Assembly: GCA_027596075.1 (NCBI GenBank)
Contig: JADGJC010000185.1
Coordinates: 1-64,000 of the forward strand
DNA: 64,000 nucleotides
Origin: Rhizophlyctis rosea
Taxonomy: Eukaryota > Chytridiomycota > Chytridiomycetes > Rhizophlyctidales > Rhizophlyctidaceae
Reading direction: 5' to 3'
This document shows positions 49,614 to 61,700 of the stretch, piece after piece. The stretch's first letter is position 1. Each line of letters starts with the position of its first letter. Under the pieces are notes generated by a model. It was not told the DNA's origin, ran no database searches, and worked only from the letters and a program-made list of their open reading frames with translations. A program made the translations under genes and the position numbers.

Positions 49614-51265
49614 GTTTGCGAGTGTTATGTGTGTAAAGGACGGTGCGGTGAGAAGTATGTGAGGAGTATGTGGGTGCGGTGTGCGGTTATGTGATTGTAC
49701 GCGGTAAGGCAGTTGCTCGTCTATTCGTAACAGACAAGACGCGGATGGGAGACGGAGGAAGACGCGCACGTCAAATGAAGTGATCGTCGCGTCGGGGCAA
49801 GAGGGGGACTTCCTTCGGAGGTGTGTGGTAACAGTGGTATATACTTCAGCAAAGCTGCAGCTGAAGGGAGTATGCAAGGCGCCACGAATGGTTGCAGAAG
49901 GGGGATGCTTATGTGAATGGTAAAGTGGGGTGCCGGTGTCCGTACAGGCAAGCGGGGAGGAGTTTTGGGGGGACGACGGTCAACGCGCTTGCCTCATAAA
50001 TGGATGCCCGATTTGCAAACGGGTCGGATGTGCGAATGAGAAGGGAAGGAAAAGGGTATGGGTCTCAAATGGATTATGATGGTTCTCGTGTAATGCTACT
50101 GCAATATTTGACACCTGCGATAATATAGGTTCTTTGGGGTCTCACTTTGTGCTCACGACGCGAGCCTCGTGAGTCCCTTGGGAGACGCGCAAATCGATTG
50201 TGAAACGGTCTCAATCGGACCTTGTCAGAAGGGGGGTTGCAAGGGTCACGTTCAGGCTCGAAGGTTGGGGCTGTTGGACAGTTGGGGTTTGGGTGCAGGT
50301 GGGCAGGAAGGTGTGGCAAATTGGCAAAGGCCAGGCGGAAAGGCTCACTTCCCATACACACGTGGGGGCAGCAGCTGCAGCCAAGGTAGGTTCCGAGGTT
50401 GACAGGTGCGTCCACTGGTGGATTGCTGCAAAGCGGCGGCAGTTCTTGACCCTTGTCAAAAGTGTCTTACGGTGTGGTTTCCTTCCAGCCTCTCAATCAA
50501 GAGCGGGTCAAATGATGACACTACCAACGGTCAGCGGCCAATGCGCGAAAACGTGCTCTCAGACTATTCCCGCCGTTCTCAGATCGCACACAACAAAAAA
50601 CGTAATGATCTCTGCTGCAACAACCCAAGATGGGAACGTGATGCTAATGCACTTTGACCATGACATCCCCGCTGCAACCGTCCACTGCTTGAGATAACTT
50701 CCCTTTTTACCGGTGTTAGTGGTGATTTCTCCACTTTTCCCAGCGACCCAGTCTACCCCACAACTTTGACGATGCACCATACAACCCTATGTGTTCACGT
50801 CCCGATGCTGCCCACCGCTCTTCCCTTTTCCCATCTATCCCCATTGACTTCATTGTTCTCTTCCCATAGCCTCCATAGCCTCCCACCCTCCCTTCCCTAC
50901 CCTTGCCCTATGACGCACATTTGTAACTCACCATCGGGGCAATTGCCCGTAGTCGGGCCCGATCGGATATTCACGCGGCCCAAGGAGCCCAAATGACTGG
51001 CTGCCGATTTCAATGAGTCGAGGGCCAACTGAGTGACCCACGTGGCTCAACTGATATGAGTGGCGTGGAAATGATTGCGTGTGATACAAGATTTCATTCA
51101 TTATCACACGGAGGTTAAAATGGGATGGTTGTCCGAAGGGGGAGCAGACATGTCCGATCATGATCGTTATTGACGTCCATCATTTTTTACAGAAGGAAAA
51201 AGTAAATAGCGACTTAGGGAATGTTATGGCGAAACCTACTGAGGAACCATGTAATGACATACACC
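49614..51265. other. Intergenic region upstream of the PP2A subunit
   Basis: About 1.65 kb between two minus-strand genes. Frames on both strands near 50,070-50,700 overlap each other and have no recognisable content. The left end is the PP2A subunit promoter; the right end is the 3' flank of the UPF0235 gene. Confidence 0.4.
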
Positions 51266-51766
51266 TCAGGAGCCACCCTTTAGCCGTTCCCGCACATCTT
51301 CCGGCCTCAAAGACTCTATCTTGAGTACCTTCTCTCTCGACTTCTGCCCCGTCGCAAGGGAAACTTCATATTTCTTGACTTTCAATACCTAATCACGGCC
51401 CCAACATACGCCAGAGCGGAGTCATGGAATCAATGTCGAGGAGGGCGAAGTTTGAATGACCAAATCTGTAAATATAATCATCGTCCACATTTTTACCTCT
51501 GCAATGAACCGAATCAACTCCGCATTCGCTTCACCATCCTGCGCCGGTGCGGCAAGTTGCACAGCAATATGGTCTTCGAAGATGTCTGTCACTTGCGAGA
51601 CTTTGGCGTTGGGTTTGACGTGGACTTTGAGGAGGGTGGGAGGTTGTGGGAACTGTGAGAGTGGGTTGGCCGCCGGGGGTGTCGGCGCTGGAGACTTCTT
51701 TTTCATCGAGTACGTAGAAGACATGAAGCTGCGCATAGGCAGGCTGTGACGCACAGCCCGTATCAT
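51266..51766 (-). CDS. UPF0235/DUF167 (YggU-like) small protein
   Basis: Two minus-strand exons, 51766-51497 and 51388-51266, give 130 residues. The start at 51766 produces MIRAVRHSLPMRSFMSSTYS, a basic, Ser-rich stretch that could be a mitochondrial targeting peptide; an internal Met (MKKKSPAP) is an alternative start. The conserved domain is complete: LLKVHVKPNAKVSQV, VQLAAPAQDGEANAELIRFIAEVL across the splice site, and ATGQKSREKVLKIE. This matches the DUF167/UPF0235 family found from bacteria (YggU) to humans (C15orf40). Its molecular function is not established. The 108-nt intron is GT-AG. Confidence 0.9.
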
Positions 51767-52862
51767 TGCAGTGAATGCAATTGGTGCATCCCGGTTTGAG
51801 GAAAGTTCGGGGGTGGGAAGTGGTGAAGAAAGAATATTGGGTGTTAAAAATGAGAGTTGCACGTGATCGGCCTTGTAACCGTCAACGAGGCGCAGCAACT
51901 GCTCCACAATCGCGCCAATCAAATCAGTCCTTGAGCAGTATCACCTATTTGGGGTTAATCATTTCATTTAACTTCATTTCGTAGCCACCCCCGGTTCGTG
52001 CCCCATTGCCCACTGCCTGGACAGTGGACACAACCCATGCACAGCGGCAAAGGCTGAAAGCACAAGCAAAGCAGAAGGTACCGCCCCGCATCTTGCCTTT
52101 CCCTTCCCGCCGCTTCTCTTCAATTCCATCTGTTCCGCCCGTTCTCAGATCTCGTCATTCCCATCAAATCCTGTCAATTTCGATGTGAGGTTGCCACGAT
52201 GCACCCGTCGCCGCATCCCATGTCTAGGAATGGGGAGTTGTCAGGGGATGTCGTTAATAGTACGACGGCGAATCGATTACATTCACATAGGTGGGTACCA
52301 GATTAGAGACTCTAAATCTGCGCTAGACGCTTTAGCAACACTGACGTGGTAGTGGGGCGTCGACTCGCCCCTTACTAGAATCTTCCGCACTCGAACACCG
52401 ACCGTCCAGGAATCGAGTGTGTGTAATCCCATTTGATTGGAAAACCTTGTAAGCCCTGTGATATCGATTTCCTTCCTATGTCATTGCATGGCGCAAATTG
52501 ACGTTATTTCTTTCCGCCACCGCAGCGTGCGCTGCCTTTAGCCGTCGTTCATATATTTTCACCACTGGGCAATGGCTATACCTATCTCGTCTGAGTACTG
52601 CCGCCACTGATCAACCATCCACGACGCTCTTACCGTTCACATCCAGCAGCTTCTCACTGACTCGGCGACTCACCCGCTTTCCAACCTCCCCATAATCTCG
52701 AATATCTCTGTCGCACTTCCTCTAGCGCACCTCCGCACCGCCGTACCCCCTTCCCCCGCTCCACTGTTACCCAAACGACACCAAGCCAAGCACACTTGAG
52801 CCGCCCATGTATATTATATTCGCAGAGATACCATTTTTGTTTTTGCTCATTTACTTCAAGCG
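51767..52862. other. Intergenic region before the tRNA cluster
   Basis: About 1.1 kb without a supported gene. Short frames have no recognisable content. No complete tRNA other than those listed. Confidence 0.4.
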
Positions 52863-52935
52863 GGGCCTATGGCCCAATGGATAAGGCGCCTGACTACGAA
52901 TCAGGAGATTCCAGGTTCGACCCCTGGTAGGCTCG
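52863..52935 (+). tRNA. trnR-ACG: tRNA-Arg(ACG)
   Basis: A 73-nt intronless gene. Acceptor GGGCCTA pairs with TAGGCTC (one G-T wobble), discriminator G. The anticodon arm is CCTGA-CTACGAA-TCAGG with anticodon ACG, and the T-arm is CCAGGTTCGACCCCTGG. It reads CGT/CGC/CGA after inosine modification. Only 9 nt separate it from the tRNA-Lys 5' half. Confidence 0.93.
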
Positions 52936-52944
52936 CTTCTTTCA

Positions 52945-53300
52945 GCCCGGCTAGCTCAATCGGTAGAGCGTGAGACTCTGGGGCGGTTATCTCACTCTCT
53001 TCATGCAAACACCCAACTGAGCTGAGGGATAGGGGACTCATCATCAAGACCTACGCGTGTCACCATTGGTGGCGGTGTTGGTGGCACCAGCCGGAGCTGC
53101 GCTGACTCACACTTGATGTGTTGGTTCCATTTCGTGCCATGTCCAAACTGTAAAAGTCAAACGCAGGTTCTTCCACCCTTTGCGCTTTCGAACACTTCAA
53201 CACTGAGTGAGCTCGCGTCCTCACCTGCTGTAGCCAGTCCTATCATTCATAATGCCGCTCGTGACTGCCAAGGTTGCGGGTTCGACCCCCGCGTTGGGCT
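52945..53300 (+). pseudogene. tRNA-Lys(CTT) split by ~290 nt at the anticodon loop
   Basis: The 5' half (52945-52979) has acceptor strand GCCCGGC, D-arm GCTCAATCGGTAGAGC and reaches TGAGACTCT, i.e. through anticodon-loop bases C32-T35. A matching 3' half lies at 53269-53300: variable loop, T-arm GCGGGTTCGACCCCCGC, acceptor GTTGGGC and the Lys-typical discriminator T, followed by a T-run. The acceptor strands of the two halves still pair. The bases just before the 3' half (CTGCC) do not pair well with the anticodon stem TGAGA, so this is unlikely to be a functional gene with a giant intron. More likely it is a gene broken by insertion or rearrangement. No other tRNA-Lys gene is in the window. 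Confidence 0.75.
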
Positions 53301-55553
53301 TTTTTTTTCCATTTTGCTGCGTGCGGAAGTGGTTACAGGCGTGTTCGCCAATGGGGAAGGTGGATTTTGGGGTTTGGGGTGTGTAAATCAGTTTCCAGAA
53401 TGATGATTTTTGCGCTTCTGGCTGGCGTTGTATGAGTTGGTGGGACGGTGACTGTGCCTTCATAGCTTTGTTGAAGTTTGGAGTCCATCCCTGCTCCCTC
53501 CCACTGTCGTCAGTCCACCCACTAGCTAGGGAGAGCAATTAATCACTGTAGAGGGAACTCCAAGCATCGTTTCCTTTTGTCTCAAAGTCATTTATATTTC
53601 GGGACATTGGAATACTCAGTCCATACCTCTTGCTGATGCGCATATTTTGACATCGCCCATTTCGGTCTGGCCTTAGCTTGACGGAATGTACTGAATTCAG
53701 CGATCGCAAAAGGAAGTGGTGCCTGAGCGAGAGGAAGACGATCTGCCGTGATGGCAGATATCTTCCACGTAAGATGGCTGGAATCGTTGCGGGTGATCGT
53801 TTCGATTGAATGTGGCACGACATCGCTATCGTCTGTCTCACGGCCTGCGGGGTTATGCATGCCGCCCGTGAGGTGGAGCAAACCGCAATTCTCATGCTGA
53901 ATTCCAATTACATGCTGAATCCGATCAATGGATGCGTGGTCCAGGTACTGACATCGACGTGGCCCAAACCTCTGGCTATGTTCAGTTAGTGCCGGAGCGT
54001 GATCCAGGGCTTGTCATGACCCTTTGCCCACATAGATGCATTGTCCAAACTTCTCTTTTTTTGTTCATCTGGTTGAGCTGAAATCCGACTCAGATCCCAA
54101 CCAGACCACCACTTTTGTTATCGTAGCATCAGCCGACAAGAAGGTTGAGCTACCACTTGGAGTTTCGTGGTGTGCTTGGGATTACTTGACTAGCTTGCAC
54201 CTTTTTCGTATTGTTGTTTCGAAGCTTCGCTGATATACTTCCCTAAGAACTATTGGCAAACACCGTACGTCCAGTGGTTTCGAAGATGAAGCTTGCTCCA
54301 GTCTTCGATTTTCATGCTGCGCCTGTTGACCGTCGGTTTCATCTCGTTCAATACCTCAAACTTCATACCCTGAACAAAACCAAAAAGGGAGTGAGCAATG
54401 AGAAGAATAGTGTTTACGGCTCTTCGACTGATGGTTGCTAAGTCCATCTTACTAGTATGCTATTTGGCACGCCCCGTCGTCGGGCTCGCATTTTGGAGTT
54501 CATCAAATGATACGCCGCTAATCTACAATGTAGGTTCAAAGGTTGTTCGGGCACTGTGGAGAAGGCGCGTTGAGTGTAGAGAAAAGGCATGGAGAGCGCG
54601 CCTATCCGCGTTTCTCGAATGACCGCTTCATCTTGCCGTCAGTGACAAATGTCTCTTTTCGCATTCTGCGCCTTTCAAAGTGCATCCAACATTGTATAGC
54701 TGGAAAGCGACGATGGAGTGGTTTGCGTAAGCATTGGCGGGCGAATCATCTGCAAAGATCGAACATGTTCATTGTAACATTGGTAAAGATGCAAATTGCC
54801 CGATTGTGAGGTCCCTGTGTCTTTTTGCGTTTGCCCCATCCTTAGGAACGGCCTGCCCGTGTGCGCTCGGCAGGAATAAGGACAGACCTGGTATGCACAC
54901 AAGTGGAATGTTAAGTTTCACAGTGCGATGACAGTGCGACAAATTTCTATTCTATGGCGATAGCAGTCATACCTAGTATGCTGGTACCTTGCTGACTGTG
55001 TACCCCTACAGCACGTATCCGCATGTGAGCATCAAGATGACCGAGTTCAGCGACTTGCGTGCTTCGGCAACTCAAGAAGCCTGAAGCAAATTATACTTTT
55101 GCTTTGATGTGATTTTGCTAATAGAAATCTCTTTACCCAGATTCACAAAATCTGCCTTCGAAAGCCCAAGGGTGCCAAAGTGGTGAATTGCGTAATTAGA
55201 TGTTCAGATCCAACATCAAGAGCGCATAACATGATTGCCGCGTGTGGTGCACAAGGATCGTTGGTCTCTGTGTCGGTCATCACGCGCGGTAGGATTGAGT
55301 TTGTTTTCCGCAATGATCCAGAAGTAGAGTGTCCAGGTTAACGCTTGCGTCAACCGCCCTTCTCACTCTTGTCCAACTCCACATCAGATGTCAGTCATGG
55401 CTGTCGAACGATACCCGTATAGGTAAGTCAATGTCACTAAGGTCAAACAAAGATGCAGCGGCAGATTGTCCAACCCCGATCGTGCCGCATATGTTCGCCG
55501 AGCAGTCTCCCCTATTTTTGCCACGAAGCCCAATGGAGTTCCAGGATTCAAAA
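53301..55553. other. Gene-poor region
   Basis: No supported gene. A minus-strand frame at 53881-53588 (ending SKYAHQQEVWTEYSNVPKYK) looks somewhat coding but has no recognisable family. The first ~160 nt resemble, at low identity, the DNA after the second tRNA-Lys 3' half at 55583, suggesting an old duplication. Confidence 0.35.
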
Positions 55554-55582
55554 TGTTGCAGGTTCGACCCCCGCGTTGGGCT
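55554..55582 (+). pseudogene. Second tRNA-Lys 3' half
   Basis: The last 22 bases, GGTTCGACCCCCGCGTTGGGCT, are identical to the 3' end of the split tRNA-Lys at 53279-53300, and a T-rich run follows in both. Upstream bases (TGTTGCA) match the T-stem with one change. No 5' half is found nearby. It is a decayed duplicate containing only the B-box half of the gene. Confidence 0.75.
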
Positions 55583-58346
55583 GTTTTTTTCGTCATTTTT
55601 CGGTGGTGGAACGGTCGGAGATTGTTGGTGGATGGTGAGGGAAGGGTGTAGATTTTGTGAGCCGTAGAAAAACATTGAGATCATCGATTTTTGCACTTTT
55701 GGGTGGAAAGCGGGTCGCGTGGTAGGAGGTGGTGGGAAGATGACTGTGCCCTCACCTACCTTTCGATTGGCGGGTCAACATCGCAAAAAGTGGACAAACT
55801 GCAATCTCACGTCAAACGGAGCAGAGCACCTTGGACATCAAAATGTTTGCGGGCTTTGTCGCGGAGACTGTCTGATTTGAATCCCAATGCCAGCAATCTC
55901 TTTGGGGTGCTGTTGTGCGATGTGAGTTTGAATCGACGCCTGGTGCGATACGCACGTCTCACCGAATGAATGGAAATTGATGGATGTCAAAGCCCCAGGA
56001 AGAGGTCAGAAACTGTCGAAGGGCGTACAATCCCCTCCCCAAATATATTCATTGTCACTACCATTTCTTTTTGATCTATTTCCCCAAACAGGAAAACGCA
56101 TCACATTGCTCTGACCATCTTTATCTTGAAGCTGCATAATGTCGGTAAATGGCACTGGATGATCGCGCCGCGGTCTGACGTAATGAGCAATGAATTTTGC
56201 TCCCCTGGTTCTTTTCCCCCGAACTTTTCACAGGATTGCGTGATGCGACTTCTCGTTCGTAGGTGGCGACCATGGTGCGCGCGGAGATCGAGGGTTGTCC
56301 TCAACTCATGGACCGTACAAACCTTGAAAAGAATGACCCGACAAAAAACCATGAAGTGCGGCAGACCCAGGCACAAGACTGAAGGCTGATGACACCACCA
56401 CATCAGTAAGCTATCCTGCACTAAACTCACCGACGCCCCCGCCTGCAGTGACAATTTGCACACCATACCACAACAACCATCATTCATGTACACACCCTTT
56501 TGAGATGATTGCACATCGAATGTAGCTAGCGCAGGTGCACTCCTGTTTTGAGTTGAATGCTGCCGTATTCTCCAGAGGGACCGCTTTTTTTCATTTTGGG
56601 ACTGGAATCGGCTTCAACATTGACGCACGTGTAAGGTGACGCCAAGTATCCTTACACTCAAAGAGAGCGACCTATTAGTTTACTGGTGCGACCAGTGAAA
56701 CGTCGTCATGATGTATGGTGGAGTAACAATAGTCGGCGGTCATCACTTTCGTGTCTTTTTTGGTGCAATTCCACTCTCACGGATGATTACGCTGATGGGA
56801 GAAGAAAAAGGAAAATGTTACCGACGGACTTGTTTCGGAGTTCGGCAGTGTGCTCCATGGCGACCTGAAATATCCCCAGTTACATTTGTCGCAGCGAGTC
56901 AGTGCCCCTGACTAGTCTGACTCCTCTAGGCTGTTCCAGTTGGCGATAACAGGTACCCGAAAGGAAAATTCAACGACCAATTTGCACCTATGCATCGACA
57001 GTAACATCCTTTGTCAGCAAAACTTTGGGTAGTCCTAAAACCCTCTATGAGATACACTAAAAGTGGCGTCCGCGCTTGTTGCCCCTCAAAGGCCGGACTT
57101 GGAAACAGGCAAAAAGCAAAACAGCCCCTTCGAATCTCACCATGCGATACGACCCGCGAATGTTGTCATTGTCCCGTGCCGCCAGGCGAAAGCGACTTAG
57201 TGTGGGATCACTTAGTCACTTGTGATTTTGAAGGTCATCGCCGCGTGGGGCATGTGGCTGCCGTGTATGATCGTGAGTTATGGCATATGTTCCTGCCGCG
57301 TCCACGGTCGTGTTTCCGTCAGTCCGTCCCTGAGCGCAAGCTTTCAACGATGGTGCGAATCTTACTGATCCTGCGCAATGCCGCCCTTCGCTCGAGCGTT
57401 CATCTTGACAAGGAACACTCATCTTCCTGATGACACTTCATTCACTGCCGGATGTGCCGTCTTTCTCACGACTGAATTTGATATGTTTCCTTTTCTCGTT
57501 CTTCCGTAACAGACAGGACCGATTGTAACTGCACGTTCGGCTCATTTCATTGGCGAGTGTGGTCCATCCTTTGTCTCGTGCTTTGAGAGTGGGCAGCCCG
57601 CCACATTGAGCTGGGATAATTTTCAATTCATGACGCTGCCTGTCATACTGAATTTTCATCTCTACTTTATCCCATGGCGATTCCTTTTGTTTCTCATGTC
57701 CATGCTTAGAAATGTTAAACTCCTTCGAAGAACAGCTGTAAATGCCATGAGCCATTCTCAGAAAGTGTTATCTATCCGAAGGATGATTGCTCTGCCATGT
57801 TTGACGAACAAGCCCTTGCCCTTTTGAGCTGTTGATTTGTCGGTTGATTTAGTTTGGGCAACACAAGGTCATCCCACAAAATACTATGATGATAAGACTT
57901 GCGACTGAGATGGGTGTTGCTGAGTCTCCCGTGCAACCAAATATGAGCACCGTCAAACGTGATTCTTGCCCATTGTAACATCCTTGACTGCAACATTTGA
58001 GTGAGTGCCATATGTTTCATGCTAAATGGGGATTATTTTAGCCTAATGTGCGTTCGGTGACTGTTATTTTATGGTACCCGACACCACCTGCGCAAACTGA
58101 GCAGAGGAGCAGCCACATCAACCAACCATGCTAAACACCCAATGTCACCTTTTCGACGAATGCAACACTGTTGTGGTAATTGTTTGGGTATAGTGCTAAC
58201 AAGGAATTCAACAACGACGCAATCTGAGTTTAAACAGCCGCTCGTTCAGCTTCACTAGCTTCACCTTTTATCTCCATTTTCATTGACTAGTCACCATTAA
58301 TACTATTGAAGCTCATGTATGTACTGAAATGGATGCTAACAGATAA
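55583..58346. other. Gene-poor region with possible retroelement remnant
   Basis: No intact gene. An open plus-strand frame to 57430 contains ECCHCPVP and DHLVTC (57158-57224), a Cys/His cluster reminiscent of the C-terminal knuckle of non-LTR retrotransposons, though spacing is not canonical. The rest shows nothing recognisable. Confidence 0.3.
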
Positions 58347-58380
58347 CTCGCTTAGCTCAGTTGGTTAGAGCGTGGTGCTA
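58347..58380 (+). repeat. 34-nt 5' half of tRNA-Ile, direct repeat
   Basis: These 34 bases (CTCGCTTAGCTCAGTTGGTT then AGAGCGTGGTGCTA) are identical to 58657-58690 of the intact tRNA-Ile gene 310 nt downstream. The copy starts at tRNA base 2 and stops after base 34, in the anticodon loop. It carries the A box but no B box or 3' half, so it cannot make a tRNA. Confidence 0.9.
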
Positions 58381-58655
58381 CTCCACCGCAACAAGGCACA
58401 TGAGCTTAAGGTCTGGTATGATACTATTGCAGACCCAAGACACTCACGGTCACACGTGATCAAATGGAACTGGTGGCTTGGACAGCAGTGGCCACTCAAA
58501 TCACCGGGTCGGACTCATTACACAGAGAATGCTGACAGTTCAACTTCGAATGCTCTCTTATTTCACGCTGTTACACCATCACATTTCATACAAACCTAAC
58601 GACAATATTATGCAATCTAGGCATCTATTGATTATATTCCTCCAATCCTACAACA

Positions 58656-58744
58656 GCTCGCTTAGCTCAGTTGGTTAGAGCGTGGTGCTAATATGTTTCC
58701 GAAAAGAAACGCCAAGGTCACAGGTTCGATCCCTGTAGTGAGCA
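58656..58744 (+). tRNA. trnI-AAT: tRNA-Ile(AAT) with 15-nt intron
   Basis: Acceptor GCTCGCT pairs with AGTGAGC, discriminator A. The D-arm is AGCTCAGTTGGTTAGAGC and the T-arm ACAGGTTCGATCCCTGT. The anticodon arm reads TGGTG-CTAAT-A, then a 15-nt intron (TGTTTCCGAAAAGAA), then A-CGCCA; removal gives loop CTAATAA with anticodon AAT. Mature length is 74 nt. The intron sits after base 37 as usual for nuclear tRNA introns. Confidence 0.92.
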
Positions 58745-61700
58745 CTGTTCGCCGTCGCGTTTAGTCTTTTTCCTTTCACGCCGCCGCGTTACGTCTGCGT
58801 TCACCCTTTTTAGTGCAAAGCAAAAGATGTTCTTCTTGTCAAGGCTTTTATTGTGACGAAACAGACTGCTCTTTTCAAGCAAGGCAGACGACCTGCTGCT
58901 GGTCGAAATGAATTGCAACGTGTCGGATAAGGATTCGTTTTTGTTGGCAATGGGACAGATGCTTTGCCGACAAGTCCTAACAGGATGGCAACACGCTTTC
59001 CCTGAGTATTTCTACCATCTTCGAAAGCAACAGATTATCGTTCAAGCCTCGTTCATGTTAGGGAGTATCTCGCAACTCACTCAACTCAAGTCAACCCAAT
59101 TGTCGTCGCCTTGTCGAGTTTGTTGGCCACTCCACTTGCTGATTGCTCATAGATAAGTCAAAAAAAGCTTTCGATTTTGAGGACGTGGATGGGAAACGAG
59201 GGAAACATCAACGGAAATTGCTTTCCTCATATCTGTGCCATAGAACTGATTTTTCAACAATGCTGGCCGCGTAGGTCGCTTGTTTTCTGCAGCTCTATCC
59301 CGCACACGCGCGTCGTATCTTCATACGCCATTCAGGTGATTGAAGCGAGCATCCGCCCATCTCAAAGGACATGCGGATCAGCTTTTGACATTGTGTTTCG
59401 CATGAAAAAAGAAAGAAATGATGAGTCGCCAGACCAGTGATGTGCGGCGTCGTCAGCGAGAGCTCGGCAGCATGCCAGCAACCCTGATGAAGGTGTGACG
59501 TTCATCGTTCACGACCTTCGGACACTTTCTTCTCCTGTCGCTGAGATTTTCAGTGCTTCCATCATCATCCCCAATAGCTAAATGTGCTGGAAAATTCCTT
59601 GTTTCCAGCAAATGTTCCCCCCACCCCCCCCTTCCCCCCCCCCCTTGGCTTAAACATCTTCATCCTGCAATGATCTCGCCCAGATGTGGACTCAGGATTA
59701 TGACGTCGGTCGATCTGTCTTTTTGGCGTGCTCAACGCTGATTTGGAACACAGCCTTTCAAAGATGGAAATACCCCCAACCCTTGCGACCCTTATGGTTC
59801 ATTGCTGTGCCGGGGAGGCGGGAATGGTCTGAATGATTGCAAAAACATATCATGGAAGCCACATCAGGATGTTTTGGAATTGGCTCGACAAGATCCCAAA
59901 CTTCGATGTTCCGAACAGATGATAACGCATGAATTGTCGCAATTGATCTAAGTGCTGATGTACGACCTTTGGGTCTGAATCCTTCAAATGGGTTCACTGG
60001 AGGATGCAACGGTTTTAAATTGCAGTGGTGCAGAAAATAACTACTAAATGTTTTCTACTAATCAGAATGGCGGTTACTCCCTCATCCGACTTGCTGGTTG
60101 CGCACTTTGCCGTAGCGTATGATGCCGAAAAAAGAGATAAATCCCGTGGACAACACCAGATTGCGAGGATCATGTCGTGAACTTCATGATTCGAACAGAG
60201 CGGCAACGTTGGTTTGACATATTGATAAAGGCACAACGGACCCCTTCATTACGACCTTCGGAACTCGGTTCTCAGCGCAAATCGTGTTCCAAATTGTCGG
60301 GGTAGGGGTTTCAAGTATCACAATACCTAAACCAGCATGGAAATGCTCATGTTCGGATTGAGGACCGTCCGGTCCTCACCACCTATCATCGCCTTCCGAG
60401 CGCCGTGGATTGCTCTTTGTGCACAATGCCGCGATTGCAAAATACAAAACCATTTGGGCGAAGACACGCGCCAAATACAGAAGAAGTATGAGTTTTAAAG
60501 GACGCACCATGATGTCGTCCCCGACCTTCCGAAAGTCCATCCGATGGACGTTTTACCTCTTATTGAATTGCATCCATCTCCAGATTTCTACACATGGGTG
60601 GTATGGACCAATCTCTGCTGAATGTCGACGAAGGTGCGAAAGCTCGTGTTGACCTATCAATCCTGTGTAGCCACCCGATGTTCCTTTTGCTTCCTTCCCT
60701 TCACTATTCATCAGCACACGCGCCGATGCATACTTCACTGGACGTGGTGTGGCGAAAAAAGAGACCAAAGATACCACGTTACATCACATGTCTGTGCGCT
60801 TCGGAAGGCGTCATCAAGAATGTGAACCTCAATCTGATACTCATCGAGTTCATCGTGCTAGGTCTATGAGCCTCCACGGTTGCACCAACTTGAAGCACCG
60901 TTCCATCCAAAAATGAAAGCATCGTACCACGAGAACATGAAGTCATTGTCTTCGGGAAAGCCCGTTGACATACATGATAGTCAAGTTGATCATGAAGATG
61001 ACTGTACAGATCAATTCGAGGCCTTCACTCCCTTTGTGGTTACATGCACCTCATTCTTCCATTGCCACGACGGCAAAGCTGTCAACACTCAGAGCATGTC
61101 TACGCACAAGACTCAGTACCTTGCAGGGGGTGTCGGACTTCCCTACCGTGTCCTGAAACGTGAGTAGTGTGTCGGCGGTGTGACTTTTTACCACAACAGA
61201 AATGAAACGTCGGAGGTGGTCATCTGAAAGCGGGCTTTCCAAGCGGGAAAGGTGGAAGGACCATATATATGTCATTATGAAGTCTTGCCCAATCTGTTCA
61301 CATGCATTTGGCGGTTACAGCCGAAAGCATCATTCGTTGCCACAGCGCTCACAGTTTTTTGTGCCAGCACAACTCCATTCTCACAACACATGCACCATAT
61401 GGATGTATCACTATCAATGGTAGATACTGGAGCCAGAATCGCCATCTGGAGCTCTGACAGATAATGGTGTCTTGAAGTTGAAAAAGAAGCCCACACTTCG
61501 GGAGGCGAGTATATGTGGATTCCTTCAACGAAAGGCGGATGCGCCCGTTGACAGACATGCGAGGCCACCAACTTCAAAAACCAAATAGGTCGCATCATCT
61601 GCTGGAGTTTGAAAAATTATTCGGAGAACAAATGACAAAAGAAACATTTTGGGAATCGAGCGACGGCAAAGATTGACCGTTTTGATCAATCTCATGCATC

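Noticed and set aside
52980..53268. Reading the split tRNA-Lys as a functional gene with a ~290-nt intron
   Set aside because: The bases preceding the 3' half do not pair with the 5' anticodon stem, so a normal bulge-helix-bulge for tRNA splicing cannot form.
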